Under the pieces are notes generated by a model, which worked only from the letters and a program-made list of their open reading frames with translations, had not been told where the DNA came from and did not search any database. A stretch of DNA of 64,000 nt from Piscinibacter sp047602365 (GTDB lineage Bacteria > Pseudomonadota > Gammaproteobacteria > Burkholderiales > Burkholderiaceae_C): positions 186,001 through 250,000 of the forward strand of contig JASGHM010000001.1 of assembly GCA_047602365.1 (NCBI GenBank). The letters run 5' to 3'. The translations under genes were made by a program, and so were the position numbers. Of the stretch, positions 62,897-64,000 are shown one piece after another (position 1 is the first letter of the stretch; each line of letters begins with the position of its first letter).

Positions 62897-64000
62897 ATGG
62901 CCACACTCCGAACTGGTCTTCGTGCCGCTTGGCGGCGTCGGCGAGATCGGCATGAACCTGTCGCTCTATGGCTTCGGCGCCGGCGAAGCAGCGACTGGCT
63001 GGCGGTCGATTGCGGCGTGGGGTTCGCCGGCCCGGACCTGCCGGGCATCGACCTGATCATGCCGGACGTCGCGCTTCATCGAGGGGGAGCGCAAGGATCT
63101 TGTCGGCCTCGTCATCACCCATGCCCATGAGGACCACATCGGCGCGGTGGTCGATCTGTGGCCGCGGCTCGGTGCCCGGTCTATGCGACGCCGTTCGCCG
63201 CCGCGCTGCTCGAGGCCAGCGCCTCGCCGAGACGGGCTCGCCGAAGTGCCGGTGCACGATGGCGCGGCCGGGCGAGCGGCTTCGACGCTGGGTCCGTTCG
63301 ATGTCGAGATGTGCGGTCGCCCATTCGATCCCGAAATCGATCGCGCTGGCGATCCGCACGCCGGTCGGCACGGTCGTCCATTCCGGCGACTGGAAGATCG
63401 ATCCGACGCCGGTGCTCGGCAAGCCGACCGATGGGGCGCGGTTCAGCGCGCTCGGCGACGAGGGCGTGCTGGCGCTGATCTGCAATTTGACCAATCGCAT
63501 CCGCGAGGGCGTTTCGCCGTCCGAGCCGATGTCGCCGAGGAGCTGGCCGAGATGATCTCGAGGCGCCAGGGCCGGGTCGCGGTGACGACCTTCGCCTCCA
63601 ATGTCGCGCGCATCCGCTCCGTGGCCGAGGCGCGCGCGAGTCCGGCCGCGCAGGTGGTGGTGGTCGGCCGCGCGATGGAGCGCTGGTCGCAGGTGGCGCG
63701 CGAGCCGGGCTATCTCGAGGGCGTGCCGCCGTTCCGTCGGCGCGGACGTCTTCGGCTATCTGCCGCGCGACAAGGTGGTGGCGCTGTGCACCGGCAGCCA
63801 GGGCGAGCCGCGCGCGGCGCTGGCGCGGATCGCCGATGATGACCACCCCGAGGTGACACTTTCGCCGGGCGATACGCGTGATCTTTTCCTCGCGCACCAT
63901 TCCCGGCAATGAGAGGGCGGTCGGCGCGCATCATCAACGGCCTGGTCAAGCAGGGCGTCGAGATCATCACCGACCGCGACGCGTCTGGTCCATGTCTCCG
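62897..64000 (+). CDS. rnj: Ribonuclease J, N-terminal part, frameshifted (runs off the window)
   Basis: A metallo-beta-lactamase-fold RNase with 5' exonuclease and endonuclease activity in RNA processing. SELVFVPLGGVGEIGMNLSL, WLAVDCGVGFAGPDLPGIDL, the zinc motif VITHAHEDHIGAVVDLWPRL, HSGDWKIDPTPVLGKPTDGA and ALCTGSQGEPRAALARIADD are all seen. About 365 residues are present; the family has about 550. Some 14 indels. It follows birA directly and is probably the last part of the nuo transcript. Confidence 0.93.

Overview
This is a high-GC, Gram-negative, aerobic alphaproteobacterium, most likely of the Hyphomicrobiales (Rhizobiales). The main evidence is the run tig, clpP, clpX, lon, hupB, nuoA to nuoN, birA, rnj, an order I know from that group. 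Heme A synthase, a PII/NtrC-controlled glnBA locus, LolCD, DUF1489, DUF2842 and short palindromic intergenic repeats fit the same assignment. The species cannot be named from the sequence.

Layout. 1-3,208: leucine/branched-acyl catabolism (end of a carboxyltransferase subunit, an SDR oxidoreductase, a biotin-dependent carboxylase). 3,227-5,040: an NHL-repeat protein, a secreted TIMP-like protein and a DUF1489 protein. 5,041-9,871: intergenic repeats, panC, DUF2842, ctaA, a CelD-like acyltransferase and an AraC regulator. 10,005-15,497: an Fsr-type efflux pump meeting a His-rich CDF metal exporter tail to tail, DUF3597, a bacterial voltage-gated channel, a lytic transglycosylase and an EamA transporter. 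15,771-18,939: a polysaccharide deacetylase and lolCD. 18,940-23,811: repeats, an O-acetylhomoserine sulfhydrylase, a CoA-binding protein, an enoyl-CoA hydratase, a PaaI thioesterase, then rplM-rpsI behind a strong promoter. 23,943-28,855: a secreted protein, an alpha/beta hydrolase, a Tat-exported PhoX phosphatase with a Pho box, a tiny membrane protein and an orphan Bug-type binding protein. 29,110-32,763: glnA, glnB and the NAD(P)H-hydrate repair enzyme, with an NtrC/sigma-54 control region between the last two. 32,769-35,100: an unusual multicopper oxidase relative and two small envelope proteins. 35,242-42,229: tRNA-Leu, trigger factor, ClpP, ClpX, Lon, HU, tRNA-Val. 42,427-47,519: an AbrB-family membrane protein, a chemoreceptor, tRNA-Asp and a two-barrel outer membrane protein. 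47,790-64,000: the complete 14-gene complex I operon, birA and the start of ribonuclease J.

The dominant oddity is that many essential genes (mccA, glnA, tig, clpP, clpX, lon, hupB, rplM, rpsI and most nuo genes) are broken by single-base indels, while neighbouring stretches of several kb are clean. Every protein can be followed through the breaks by switching frame. I read this as patchily uncorrected assembly error, not as pseudogenes. CDS coordinates for these genes therefore span from the recognised start to the recognised stop across frame changes.

I did not find a convincing new multi-gene system. The best leads are: a multicopper oxidase lacking its C-terminal copper ligands; an outer membrane protein with two tandem barrel domains; a glnB promoter region that reproduces the E. 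coli glnA enhancer geometry; a Pho box before phoX; a channel with an Asp-rich filter; and three families of intergenic palindromic repeats.
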